18,549 nt of DNA, from NCBI GenBank assembly GCA_002362145.1, contig DETX01000099.1, positions 1 to 18,549 on the forward strand. Reading direction: 5' to 3'. The translations under genes were made by a program, and so were the position numbers. Positions within the stretch are counted from its first letter, which is position 1. Each line of letters opens with the position of its first letter. The notes under the pieces are model-generated. The model was given only the letters and a program-made list of their open reading frames with translations, did not search any database and was not told where the DNA came from. Of this stretch, positions 1 through 7,286 are shown in pieces. The DNA comes from Clostridiales bacterium UBA3277 (lineage in GTDB: Bacteria; Bacillota; Clostridia; Oscillospirales; Oscillospiraceae).

Positions 1-1035
1 GTCGGTGATGTTGGCGTCGCCGTGGATGGTGTGCTTGATGACGGAGCTGGCCACGGCGAAATTCACCATGTCCATGGGCTTGTAAGAGCGCATCATGGCG
101 TAGATCAGGCCCGAGGCAAAGGCGTCGCCGCCGCCCACCCGATCCAGGATGGTGAAGGTGAAGAGCTTGCTCTCGAAGGTGTGGCCCTGATACCACATAT
201 AGGCCTTCAGGCTGTTCTGGGAGCCGGAGTGGGCATAGCGGACGTGGCGGGCGATGCAGCGGATGTTGGGATAGCGCTCGATGAAGTGCTGGAACACTTC
301 GTCCTGCTCCTCGTAGCTGGGTTGGAGGGGAACGCCGTCCTTCCAGTCACCCTTGGCGTGGTCATTTTCGTCCTTCCACAGGTGGTAGGGCTCGATGCCC
401 AGGAGCACGTCCACATAGGGAAGGCACTCGGTGCAGTAGTCCCGGGCCGCCTCCCAGGTCCACAGCTTGGAGCGGAAGTTGCCGTCAAAGCTGGTGACGA
501 GGCCCAGCTCCTTGGCGGTTTTCAGGCAGCTTAAGATGAAGTCGGCGCAGCTGGGGCACAGGGCGGGGGTGATGCCGGAGACATGGAGCCAGGTATAGCC
601 CTCCAGCAGCGCCGGAATATCCACCTTGCTCAGGTCGTATTCGGTGATGGCGGAGTGCTTCCGGTCGTAGGTGACCTTGCTGGCCCGGATGCCGTAGCCG
701 GTCTCCAAGTAGTAGGTGCCCAAGCGGTGGGTGGGGGTCTCCTCGGGGGTGGAGAGAATTACGGGGGTACAGTGGACGTCGTTGGACCGGAGCATCCGGA
801 TGGCGCTCTTGCCGAGGGAATTGTTGGGCACCACGGTAAAGAAGGTGGAGTCAATGCCCAGGTTCGCCAGGGCCAGGGCAATGTTGGCCTCGCTGCCGCC
901 GTAGGTGGCCTCGAATTCGTTGGCCATGCGGATCTTCTCATAGTTCGGCGGCGTCAGACGGAGCATGATTTCGCCGATGGTGATGAACTTATGGTCGGAC
1001 TTGACGTTTTGCAGCAGGGGGTTATGGTGTTCCAT
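1..1035 (-). CDS. kdgK: PfkB-family sugar kinase, probable 2-keto-3-deoxygluconate kinase (3' end cut by window edge)
   Basis: Probably phosphorylates 2-keto-3-deoxygluconate to KDPG in the cytoplasm, in hexuronate or pectin breakdown. Reading leftward, 345 codons are open with no stop before base 1, so the C-terminus is missing. The start ATG (1035-1033) has an AGGAGG ribosome binding site at 1047-1042. PfkB signatures are visible: an N-terminal GEIMLRLTPP segment, a YGGSEANIALALANLG segment typical of the KdgK subgroup, and the C-terminal GGGDAFASG motif with the predicted catalytic base Asp304. KdgK proteins usually have about 310-350 residues, so only a short tail is lost. It diverges from the DUF3343 gene and has its own promoter. 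The substrate is inferred from the subgroup; another keto-sugar kinase of this family remains possible. The enzyme family is certain. Confidence 0.85.
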   Translation of the reverse strand, partial: MEHHNPLLQNVKSDHKFITIGEIMLRLTPPNYEKIRMANEFEATYGGSEANIALALANLGIDSTFFTVVPNNSLGKSAIRMLRSNDVHCTPVILSTPEETPTHRLGTYYLETGYGIRASKVTYDRKHSAITEYDLSKVDIPALLEGYTWLHVSGITPALCPSCADFILSCLKTAKELGLVTSFDGNFRSKLWTWEAARDYCTECLPYVDVLLGIEPYHLWKDENDHAKGDWKDGVPLQPSYEEQDEVFQHFIERYPNIRCIARHVRYAHSGSQNSLKAYMWYQGHTFESKLFTFTILDRVGGGDAFASGLIYAMMRSYKPMDMVNFAVASSVIKHTIHGDANITD

Positions 1036-1073
1036 GGTGTGCCTCCTTGTAAATTTCTGCGGTTTCTGCCTCC

Positions 1074-1102
1074 ATTATACGGAAGGCGTTTGTGGAATTC
1101 AA
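1074..1102 (-). promoter_or_regulatory. Sigma-A-type promoter for the kdgK-like gene
   Basis: On the minus strand, TTGAAT (1102-1097) and a perfect TATAAT (1079-1074) are separated by 17 nt. Transcription would start near 1067, giving a leader of about 32 nt with an AGGAGG site at 1047-1042. I saw no clear operator palindrome. The -35 box lies inside the in-frame upstream extension of the divergent DUF3343 reading frame. Confidence 0.75.
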
Positions 1103-1208
1103 TAGAGAAATCGGAGAATATATGGATGAATTGGGTAAATTCACCACGGCGGCGGAAAAGGCACCTCTTCGACGGAAAGCGCATAGACTGCTGCGGGAGG
1201 TTTTGCCT

Positions 1209-1463
1209 ATGAGAACGTACTATATCACCTTCCGTTCGGTGACCTTTGCCCAGCGGGGGGAGGGGCTTCTTTCGGCTGCGGGACTGCGCTGTTCCATTGG
1301 CCGGACGCCCCGATGGATGGAGGAACAGGGCTGCGGCTACGCCCTGAAGGTGCGCACCAAGGATATTCGGGAGGCGGTGGAGCTTCTGCGGGAGCAGAAG
1401 GTGCCCCTGCGGCGGGTCTACGAGGGGAAGGACGGGGGAAAGATGGAGGAGGTCACCCTATGA
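1209..1463 (+). CDS. DUF3343 protein, Se/S carrier-like
   Basis: An 84-residue protein of the DUF3343 (Se/S carrier-like) family, proposed to carry persulfide or selenium between partners; no biochemical role is settled. It begins MRTYYITFRSV and has a central CGYAL segment whose single cysteine (in EEQGCGYAL) fits the family's conserved Cys. Length matches the family (about 75-90 residues). I chose ATG 1209 because GGGAGG lies just upstream (1196-1201) and the fold starts with YYITF. The frame stays open upstream, with a possible GTG at 1092 and ATG at 1122, each with a modest purine-rich site, so a longer form cannot be excluded. Its stop overlaps the start of the next gene (ATGA), implying translational coupling with the desulfurase. 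No clear promoter was found in front of it. Confidence 0.8.
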   Translation: MRTYYITFRSVTFAQRGEGLLSAAGLRCSIGRTPRWMEEQGCGYALKVRTKDIREAVELLREQKVPLRRVYEGKDGGKMEEVTL

Positions 1464-2560
1464 TCTATCTGGACAACGGCGCCACCTCCTTTCACAAGCC
1501 CCCGGCGGTCCGCCGGGCGGTATTGGAGGCTATGGCCACCTGTGCCAATCCCGGCCGGGGCGGCTACCCCGCCGCCATGGAGGCCGCCCGCCGGGTCTAT
1601 CGCTGCCGGGAGGAGGCGGGACGGCTCTTCCGCTGCCCCCCGGAACGGGTGGTGCTGACCACAAGCTGCACCCACGGCCTGAACATCGCCATCCGGACCC
1701 TGGTGGACCCGGGAGACGCGGTGGTCCTGTCGGGCTTCGAGCACAACGCCGTCACCCGGCCCCTGCACGCCCTGGGGGCCCGGAAAATTGTGGCCGGGCG
1801 AAAGCTCTTCGACTGGGAGGACACCCTGGAGCGCTTTGATGACGCCCTGAAGCAGAAGCCGAAGGCAGCGGTATTCACCCACGTCTCCAATGTGTTCGGC
1901 TATATCCTGCCGGTGGAGGCCATGGCAGAGCTCTGCCGGGAACGGGGAATTCCCTTCATTCTGGACGCGGCCCAGTCCGCCGGGAGCCTGCCGGTGGACT
2001 TTGAAAAGCTGGGGGCGGCCTTCATCGCCATGCCGGGACACAAGGGGCTGCTGGGCCCCCAGGGGACGGGGCTGCTGCTGTGCGGGGCGGAGGCGGAGCC
2101 GCTGCTGTTCGGCGGCACGGGAAACCGGTCTATTTTACAGACCATGCCGGAGGAGCTGCCGGAGCGGCTGGAGCCGGGGACGCTGAACGTCCCGGGCTTT
2201 GCCGGACTTACAGAGGGCATTTCCTATGTCCGGCGCCGGGGGACGGAAGGGATTGCCCGGGAGGAGCAGCGGCAGAGGGAGCGCTGTGCCGCCGGCCTTC
2301 AGGCCCTGGGCGTGGAGGTGTTTGCCGGGGAGCACCAGGCGGGCACCCTCTCCTTCCGGCCGAGTATGGACTGCCAGGAGGCCGCCGAAATGTTCGCCCG
2401 GCGGGGCATCGCTCTGCGGGCCGGGCTCCACTGCGCGCCCCTGGCCCACGAGAGCGCCGGCACCCTGGAAACGGGAACGGTGCGGGTGAGCTTCGGCCAC
2501 GATGCTGCTGCTTACCAGACGGAGGCGTTTCTCCGGGCCGCGGCTGGTTTACGGAAATAA
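1460..2560 (+). CDS. Cysteine desulfurase-like class V aminotransferase (PLP enzyme)
   Basis: A 366-residue PLP-dependent enzyme of the NifS/SufS-like class V aminotransferase fold. It is expected to take sulfur from cysteine, or selenium from selenocysteine, as an enzyme-bound persulfide or selenide. Visible landmarks are the N-terminal YLDNGATSFHKP segment, the TSCTHGLNIAI cofactor-binding stretch, ILDAAQSAG with the Asp that contacts the pyridine nitrogen, the Schiff-base lysine Lys195 in MPGHKGLLGPQG, and the active-site Cys325 in RAGLHCAPL. It most resembles the subfamily found beside DUF3343 in selenium-linked neighbourhoods (the Enterococcus EF2568 type) rather than the housekeeping IscS. 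Its start overlaps the stop of the upstream DUF3343 gene by 4 nt. No selD, xanthine dehydrogenase-type gene or suf gene lies in the window, so selenium use is an inference from the pairing. Confidence 0.87.
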   Translation: MIYLDNGATSFHKPPAVRRAVLEAMATCANPGRGGYPAAMEAARRVYRCREEAGRLFRCPPERVVLTTSCTHGLNIAIRTLVDPGDAVVLSGFEHNAVTRPLHALGARKIVAGRKLFDWEDTLERFDDALKQKPKAAVFTHVSNVFGYILPVEAMAELCRERGIPFILDAAQSAGSLPVDFEKLGAAFIAMPGHKGLLGPQGTGLLLCGAEAEPLLFGGTGNRSILQTMPEELPERLEPGTLNVPGFAGLTEGISYVRRRGTEGIAREEQRQRERCAAGLQALGVEVFAGEHQAGTLSFRPSMDCQEAAEMFARRGIALRAGLHCAPLAHESAGTLETGTVRVSFGHDAAAYQTEAFLRAAAGLRK

Positions 2561-2639
2561 GGACAATGGAAGCTGCGGTTTTCGACGGATCTTTTACCCA
2601 ATTTGGCGGTGCTGCCATAAAAAATTCACACAAAGCCTA

Positions 2640-2668
2640 TTGCCATCGGCGGGCAAATCCGCTATAAT
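2640..2668 (+). promoter_or_regulatory. Strong sigma-A-type promoter for the cdaA operon
   Basis: TTGCCA (2640-2645) and a perfect TATAAT (2663-2668) are spaced by exactly 17 nt. The predicted start near 2675 leaves a leader of about 104 nt before cdaA. The 218-nt gap between the desulfurase stop and cdaA holds this promoter, the hairpin at 2708-2728 and nothing else I recognise. No convincing terminator for the desulfurase unit is visible, so read-through from it is possible. Confidence 0.85.
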
Positions 2669-2707
2669 AAGACGGATAATAGATAAGTATACGATCGCCC
2701 AGTGTGC

Positions 2708-2728
2708 GCTGCCGGTTCCACCGGCAGC
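2708..2728 (+). other. GC-rich hairpin in the cdaA leader
   Basis: A perfect 8-bp inverted repeat, GCTGCCGG / CCGGCAGC, with a 5-nt TTCCA loop. It lies about 35 nt into the predicted transcript and 50 nt before the cdaA start. No T-run follows, so it is not an intrinsic terminator. It could stabilise the 5' end or bind a regulator; function unknown. Confidence 0.6.
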
Positions 2729-2778
2729 CATTTCCCGAAAAGCGGGGGACTGCGGCGTGGAAGGGATGGAAAAGAGCC

Positions 2779-3642
2779 ATGATGCAAGGTATCCAGGAGA
2801 TCCTTCAGAATATGAACAAAATGGTGTGGTCAGACTATCTGGATATCCTCATCGTCGCGTTCCTCATTTACAAGCTGCTGCCGCTGATCCGCACTCCCCA
2901 CGTGATGCGCATCGCCAGAACGGTGCTGGGCCTGGTGCTGATGGCCTGGCTGACCAGCGTCATGAAGCTGCACACCCTGTCCTGGATCTTAAACCAGATC
3001 CTGGCCGTTGGCGTTATCGTCTTTGTGATCCTCTACCAGCCGGAGCTGCGGCGGATGCTGGACCACATCGGAAGCGTCAAGCTGGGAAGCATTTTTTCCC
3101 CCAACAAGCCCGCCCAGACCATGGACAACATGATCCTGCAAACCGTGATGGCCTGCGAGATTCTCAGCCGGGAAAAGGTGGGAGCCCTGATTGTATTTGC
3201 CCGGGAGCAGCATCTGGATGAGTTCTATAAAACCGGCACCATCATCGACGGCCAGGTCTCCGAGCAGCTGCTCCGCAACATCTTCTTCCCCAAGGCATCC
3301 CTCCACGACGGGGCGGTGATCATCCGGGACGGCCGGGTGGCGGCGGCGGGCTGCGTGCTGCCCCTGTCCAACAGCCATCTGCTCAGCGCGGACCTGGGCA
3401 CCCGGCACCGGGCCGGTGTGGGCATGAGTGAAAATTCCGACGCGGTGGTGGTCATCGTCTCCGAGGAGACGGGCACCATTTCCGTGGCCGTGGGCGGGAT
3501 GCTCAAGCGGCACCTGGCCCCCCAGACCCTGGAAAAGCTCCTGCGCAGGGAGTTGTGCCCGGAGGCGGAGGCAGAGGGCTCCCGCCGCATCCTGCAAAAG
3601 CTAACCAAGAAAAAGGAGGCGGAAGGCAATGAAAAAAAGTAA
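2779..3642 (+). CDS. cdaA: Diadenylate cyclase CdaA
   Basis: Membrane enzyme that joins two ATP to make c-di-AMP, the second messenger controlling potassium and osmolyte transport and cell-wall balance. The 287-residue protein has three N-terminal membrane segments (about 20-37, 46-62, 69-86), then a cytoplasmic DAC domain with the DGA motif (Asp177-Gly178-Ala179, in SLHDGAVII) and the RHR motif (Arg209-His210-Arg211, in LGTRHRAGVG). Both are needed for metal and ATP binding. Length fits CdaA (about 270-290). I took ATG 2779; the adjacent ATG 2782 is equally possible, and the GGAAAAGAG ribosome binding site is modest. The 3' end overlaps cdaR by 14 nt. In relatives CdaR sits beside CdaA and controls its activity. 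A Lys/Glu-rich tail follows the catalytic domain. Confidence 0.97.
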   Translation: MMQGIQEILQNMNKMVWSDYLDILIVAFLIYKLLPLIRTPHVMRIARTVLGLVLMAWLTSVMKLHTLSWILNQILAVGVIVFVILYQPELRRMLDHIGSVKLGSIFSPNKPAQTMDNMILQTVMACEILSREKVGALIVFAREQHLDEFYKTGTIIDGQVSEQLLRNIFFPKASLHDGAVIIRDGRVAAAGCVLPLSNSHLLSADLGTRHRAGVGMSENSDAVVVIVSEETGTISVAVGGMLKRHLAPQTLEKLLRRELCPEAEAEGSRRILQKLTKKKEAEGNEKK

Positions 3643-4870
3643 AATCTCCTCCATGCTTCTGTCTCTGGTCATCGCCTTCTGCCTTTGGCTGTATGTCATC
3701 AGCTTTGTCAGCCAGGGCAAGGACGCCACCTTCTCCAACATCCCCGTGATCATGGAGGGGGAGACCGTGCTGGCGGAAAACAACCTGATGGTCACCTCCA
3801 AATCTGCCCAGACGGTGACACTGCGCCTCTCCGGAAGCCGCAGCGATATGAATAAGCTCAATTCCGGAAACATCACCGTGAAGGTGGACCTGTCCACCAT
3901 CCGGGAGGCCGGAGACCGGATCGCCCTGGACTATACCGTCGCCTATCCGGCGGACGTGCCCAACAGCGCCATTGTGGTGGACCACAAGGAGCCCAATAAG
4001 ATCTATGTGGATGTGGACATCCGCCGGACCAAGGAAATCCCTGTTCAGCTCAAGTACACCGGCACCAAGCTGGAAAATTACCTCTATGATACGGAAAACG
4101 CCGTCCTGGACAACGCCACCGTCACGGTGATGGGCCCTGCCGAGGTGGCGGACCAGATCGCCGCCGCTGTGGTGGAGATTGATCTGACCGACCGGGTGGG
4201 CTCCATCAGCGAGGCCTTCCGCTACACCCTGGTGGACGAGGCCGGCCAGCCGGTGAACGCCGAGAGCATCACCACCAATGTGGAGAACGTCCGGGTGGAT
4301 ATGCCCATCCGCAAGATCAAGGAAGTTGCCCTGAAGGTGGATGTCATCTACGGCGGCGGCGCCAACAGCGACAATACCACTGTCACCATCGCCCCCGAGG
4401 CCATTCGGGTCACCGGCGGCGAGGCGGTGCTGAACGAATTGGGAGACAGCCTGACCGTGGGAACCATCAACCTGGCAGAGCTGGACAGAAATCAGAATGA
4501 GCAGAAATTTACCATTACCCTTCCCGAGGGCGTCACCAACCAGACCGGCATCGGCGAGGCCACGGTGACGGTGGAATTCCAGGGCCTCAAGACCCGGGAA
4601 TTCACGGTGGACAACATTCAAAGCGTCAACGTTCCCGAGGGCCTGATGGCGGATTTGATCAGCGCCAACCTGACGGTGAAGGTCCGGGGCCCCGTGGAGC
4701 AGATCGACCGGCTCACGGCGGAGGACATCATCGTTACGGTGGACTTCACCTCCGCGGAGGTGGGTACCGCCACCTACCGGGCCTCTGTCACCTTCCCGGA
4801 GGCGTTCCCGGACGTGGGCGTCATCAAGTCCGTGCCCGTCTCCGCCACGGTCCAGCCGGAAAAGAGCTAG
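3629..4870 (+). CDS. cdaR: CdaR-like regulator of diadenylate cyclase with YbbR domains
   Basis: Membrane-anchored extracytoplasmic partner of CdaA. In Firmicutes CdaR binds and modulates CdaA, linking c-di-AMP output to conditions at the cell wall. The 413-residue protein has an uncleaved-looking N-terminal anchor (about residues 7-27, after MKKSKISS) followed by an all-beta outer part. I count four YbbR-type repeats, marked by VTLRLSGSRSDM, VTVMGPAEVADQI, IRVTGGEAVLNEL and LTVKVRGPVEQIDRL. Four is usual for Bacillus-type CdaR. A good AAAGGAGG site (3612-3619) precedes ATG 3629, which lies inside the end of cdaA, so the two are translationally coupled. glmM, the usual third gene of this cluster, does not follow. 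Confidence 0.93.
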   Translation: MKKSKISSMLLSLVIAFCLWLYVISFVSQGKDATFSNIPVIMEGETVLAENNLMVTSKSAQTVTLRLSGSRSDMNKLNSGNITVKVDLSTIREAGDRIALDYTVAYPADVPNSAIVVDHKEPNKIYVDVDIRRTKEIPVQLKYTGTKLENYLYDTENAVLDNATVTVMGPAEVADQIAAAVVEIDLTDRVGSISEAFRYTLVDEAGQPVNAESITTNVENVRVDMPIRKIKEVALKVDVIYGGGANSDNTTVTIAPEAIRVTGGEAVLNELGDSLTVGTINLAELDRNQNEQKFTITLPEGVTNQTGIGEATVTVEFQGLKTREFTVDNIQSVNVPEGLMADLISANLTVKVRGPVEQIDRLTAEDIIVTVDFTSAEVGTATYRASVTFPEAFPDVGVIKSVPVSATVQPEKS

Positions 4871-4873
4871 GCC

Positions 4874-5290
4874 ATGGAACAGACAGCAATCCTTCGGGAG
4901 CGTCTGCCGGACGGCAGGGCGAAAGTGATGGTCCTCCGGGAGAGCGCCTGTTCCGGAGACTGCCACAAGTGCTCCGGCTGCGGGGCGGCCAAGGAGGCCG
5001 TCACCGTTACGGCGAAAAATCCCATCGGAGCCTGCCCAGGGGACCGGGTGGTGGTCCGCTCGGAAAGCGGGCCGGTGCTCAAAGCGGCGGCGGTCTTGTA
5101 TGTGCTGCCCCTTGTGCTGTTCTTTCTGGGGTATTATCTGGGCACCCTGCCCGGGAACTTCGGGGCCTGGGGAGGCTTGGCGGGATTCCTGCTGGGCGTG
5201 GCCGCCGTGGTCCTCTACGACCGGAAAACCGGGAAAAAAGCGGAGCCAACCTATACAATCATCTCCTACGCCGGAGAAGCCCATATTTAG
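4874..5290 (+). CDS. RseC/MucC-family membrane protein (SoxR-reducing system type)
   Basis: A 138-residue protein of the RseC/MucC family. E. coli RseC belongs to the system that reduces SoxR, and in anaerobes relatives often sit near rnf genes; the function here is unknown. An N-terminal cytoplasmic part carries four closely spaced cysteines (Cys26, Cys30, Cys33, Cys36, in SGDCHKCSGCG), suggesting metal or Fe-S binding. Two membrane helices follow: VLYVLPLVLFFLGYYLG and a Gly/Ala-rich one ending VAAVVLYD. The start is 3 nt after the cdaR stop with only a weak site (GGAAAAGAG), so translation is probably coupled to cdaR. Its place between cdaR and yicC, where glmM might be expected after cdaR, is unusual and hints at a redox or envelope link. 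I keep the symbol blank because the role is not established. Confidence 0.85.
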   Translation: MEQTAILRERLPDGRAKVMVLRESACSGDCHKCSGCGAAKEAVTVTAKNPIGACPGDRVVVRSESGPVLKAAAVLYVLPLVLFFLGYYLGTLPGNFGAWGGLAGFLLGVAAVVLYDRKTGKKAEPTYTIISYAGEAHI

Positions 5291-5326
5291 AAGATTACAG
5301 AAGATTAGAAAAGAGGTTTTTTGTCC

Positions 5327-6205
5327 ATGGTGAAAAGCATGACCGGCTACGGCCGGGCTGTGGAAACGGTGAACGGGCGGGAATTCACGGTGGAAATCCG
5401 CTCTGTCAATAACCGCTATCTGGACTGCACCGTCAAGCTGCCCAGGGCGCTGTCCTTTGGGGAGGACGCGGTGAAGCAGGCTGTGAAAAATACCATTTCC
5501 CGGGGCAAGGTGGACGTTTTTGTATCGATGCGCTCGGAGAGCGGCGACGATGTGAAGATCACCCTGAACGCGCCGGTGGTGGAGGGGTATCTGGACGCCA
5601 TGAGGCAGATGGCGGAAAACTACGGCGTCCGGGAGGATATCAGCGTCAGCTCTTTGAGCCGGATGCCCGACGTATTCACCGTGGAAAAGCCCCAGCTGGA
5701 CGAAGAGCAGCTATTAAAGGATCTGCTCAGCGTGGCGGCCAAGGCCATCGAGAATTTCGACGCCATGCGCACCGCCGAGGGCCAGGCCCTGGAAAATGAC
5801 CTGCGCTCCCGGGGCCAGACCATTGTGTCTCTGGTCTCCCAGGTGGAGCAGGGCAGCGAGCAGACGGTGGCGGACTACCGGACCCGGCTGGAAAACAAGC
5901 TCAAAGAGGTCCTGGCGAATACCGCCATCGACGAGAGCCGCATCCTCACCGAGGCCGCTATCTTTGCCGACAAGGTGGCCGTGGACGAGGAGACCGTCCG
6001 CCTGAGAAGCCATCTGAGCCAGATGAACCAGATGCTCACAACCGGCGGAGCCATCGGCCGGAAGCTGGATTTCCTGCTCCAGGAGATGAACCGGGAGAGC
6101 AACACCATTGGCTCCAAGTGCTCCGATGTGCGCCTGGCCCGGATCGTGGTAGACATCAAGGCCGAGCTGGAAAAGATCCGGGAACAGACCCAGAACATTG
6201 AATAA
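5327..6205 (+). CDS. yicC: YicC-family endoribonuclease
   Basis: A 292-residue YicC/YloC-type protein, a family shown in other bacteria to act as a cytoplasmic endoribonuclease affecting small-RNA turnover. It starts with the hallmark MVKSMTGYGRA, continues with FTVEIRSVNNRYLD, and ends with the conserved C-terminal DUF1732 block (FLLQEMNRESNTIGSK ... IKAELEKIREQTQNIE). Length equals the family norm. I chose ATG 5327, not the in-frame TTG at 5321, because the AAGAGG site (5311-5316) then sits 10 nt upstream rather than 4 nt. It is the first gene of the yicC-remA-gmk-rpoZ order typical of Firmicutes, 36 nt after the RseC-family gene and 9 nt before remA. Confidence 0.95.
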   Translation: MVKSMTGYGRAVETVNGREFTVEIRSVNNRYLDCTVKLPRALSFGEDAVKQAVKNTISRGKVDVFVSMRSESGDDVKITLNAPVVEGYLDAMRQMAENYGVREDISVSSLSRMPDVFTVEKPQLDEEQLLKDLLSVAAKAIENFDAMRTAEGQALENDLRSRGQTIVSLVSQVEQGSEQTVADYRTRLENKLKEVLANTAIDESRILTEAAIFADKVAVDEETVRLRSHLSQMNQMLTTGGAIGRKLDFLLQEMNRESNTIGSKCSDVRLARIVVDIKAELEKIREQTQNIE

Positions 6206-6214
6206 GGAGCAGCC

Positions 6215-6475
6215 ATGAAGCTACTGAACATTGGCTTTGGCAGCATGGTGGCCGCGGGACGGGTTCTTGCCATTGTGGCCCCGGATTCCGCCCCCATCAA
6301 GCGCTGCATCCAGGAAGCCCGGGACCGGGGGATGCTCATCGATGCCTCCTATGGCCGGAAAACCCAGGCGGTTATTTTGATGGACACGGATCATGTGATT
6401 CTGTCCGCCATCCCCACCGAGACCATCTGCGCCCGGTGGATGGACAAGCAGGGAAGTGAGGAAGAGAAGAAATGA
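6215..6475 (+). CDS. remA: RemA family DNA-binding regulator (DUF370)
   Basis: An 86-residue RemA/DUF370 protein. In Bacillus subtilis RemA is an oligomeric DNA-binding activator of biofilm-matrix and osmoprotection genes; the targets here are unknown. The sequence begins [19 protein letters not shown] and carries the basic [15 protein letters not shown] stretch and the [12 protein letters not shown] segment, all family features. AAGGAG (6204-6209) precedes the start. The stop overlaps the gmk start as ATGA, so both are translated together. The remA-gmk pairing is conserved well beyond biofilm formers, suggesting a more general role. The tail after residue 75 is short and Glu/Lys-rich. Confidence 0.95.
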   Translation: MKLLNIGFGSMVAAGRVLAIVAPDSAPIKRCIQEARDRGMLIDASYGRKTQAVILMDTDHVILSAIPTETICARWMDKQGSEEEKK

Positions 6476-7038
6476 ACAAGGGCAAGCTGATTGTGATTTC
6501 CGGCTGTTCCGGCGTGGGCAAGGGCACTGTCCTCAAGCTCATGATGGAAAAACGGCCGGACCTCCGCTTTTCCGTCTCCGCCACCACCCGTCCCCCCAGA
6601 CCCGGGGAAGCGGATGGGGTGGACTACTACTTCATCACCAAAGAGCGGTTCGAGGAAATGATCGCCCGGGGGGAATTTTTGGAATACGACGCCCACGCGA
6701 AAAATTACTACGGAACGCCCCGGGCCCAGGCCGAGGAAAAGCAGAAAATGGGCGACGTCCTACTGGACATTGAGCCCAAGGGGGCCCGCCAGGTCAAGGA
6801 CGCGGCGCCGGAAGCCGTTCTCATTTTTGTGATGCCTCCCTCCATGGAGGAGCTGGAGCGCCGCCTCCGGGGCCGGGGGGACACCCCCGAGGACCAGATC
6901 CAGGTCCGGATGGCCCGGGCCCAGTGGGAAATGGACCAGCGGGTCTGGTATGATTATGTGGTCACCAACGACGACGCGGAGCGCTGCGCCGGTGAAATAT
7001 TGCAGATTCTGGCCAACCTGGCCGAGATGAAATTCTGA
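6472..7038 (+). CDS. gmk: Guanylate kinase
   Basis: Transfers phosphate from ATP to GMP to form GDP, an essential step of guanine nucleotide synthesis in the cytoplasm. The 188-residue protein has the P-loop GCSGVGKGT (residues 11-19, Lys17), the [14 protein letters not shown] segment, the GMP-binding [14 protein letters not shown] and the [15 protein letters not shown] region, followed by the [13 protein letters not shown] core strand. Length is slightly short of the usual 190-210 but complete. It overlaps remA by 4 nt and lies 24 nt before rpoZ. The second P-loop residue is Cys where many homologues have Pro; this should be tolerated. Confidence 0.97.
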   Translation: MNKGKLIVISGCSGVGKGTVLKLMMEKRPDLRFSVSATTRPPRPGEADGVDYYFITKERFEEMIARGEFLEYDAHAKNYYGTPRAQAEEKQKMGDVLLDIEPKGARQVKDAAPEAVLIFVMPPSMEELERRLRGRGDTPEDQIQVRMARAQWEMDQRVWYDYVVTNDDAERCAGEILQILANLAEMKF

Positions 7039-7062
7039 TGATTCTGTTTGGAGGAATGAAAT

Positions 7063-7269
7063 ATGCTGTATCCCCCTGTTGCGGACCTGCTGACTAAGGT
7101 GGAGAGCCGCTATCTTCTCGTGAATCTGGTGGCCCGCCGGGCCCGTCAGATCGCTGCCGAGGCGGAGACCTTCGGTGAGGATCTGCCGGAGAAGCCTGTG
7201 ACCATGGCCATCCAGGAGGTGGCCGACGGCGAGCTGTCCGCCACGCTGAAGGACGAATACAAGAAATAA
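7063..7269 (+). CDS. rpoZ: RNA polymerase omega subunit
   Basis: Small RNA polymerase subunit that helps fold and hold the beta-prime subunit. The 68-residue protein shows the family pattern LLTKVESRYLLVNLVARRARQI (here split: SRYLLVNLVARRARQI is the core) and a short C-terminal region with KPVTMAIQEVADGEL, which fits the short omega proteins of Firmicutes. A GAGG site around 7051-7054 precedes ATG 7063. It lies between gmk and priA. Many relatives have coaBC between rpoZ and priA, but here only 17 nt separate them. Confidence 0.93.
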   Translation: MLYPPVADLLTKVESRYLLVNLVARRARQIAAEAETFGEDLPEKPVTMAIQEVADGELSATLKDEYKK

Positions 7270-7286
7270 GAAACGGAGATGGGCCT

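Noticed and set aside
22..1212. Two + strand open frames (22-534 and 583-1212) over the sugar kinase region
   Set aside because: They lie opposite the kdgK-like gene, whose minus-strand frame is open throughout and carries all PfkB motifs.
2669..2778. c-di-AMP riboswitch in the cdaA leader
   Set aside because: The leader has only one simple hairpin in about 104 nt and lacks the complex two-fold core of the known ydaO-type riboswitch.
2502..3221. Open frame overlapping the end of the desulfurase gene and the first half of cdaA
   Set aside because: It crosses a strong promoter and overlaps cdaA in another frame; the translation has no family resemblance.
3503..5284. 593-codon open frame on the minus strand across cdaR and the RseC-family gene
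   Set aside because: It is antisense to well-supported genes, its His/Gly/Asp-rich translation resembles no family, and it comes from the codon bias of the GC-rich + strand genes.
5321..5326. TTG start for yicC two codons upstream
   Set aside because: It would lie only 4 nt from the AAGAGG site, whereas ATG 5327 has normal spacing and gives the usual family N-terminus.
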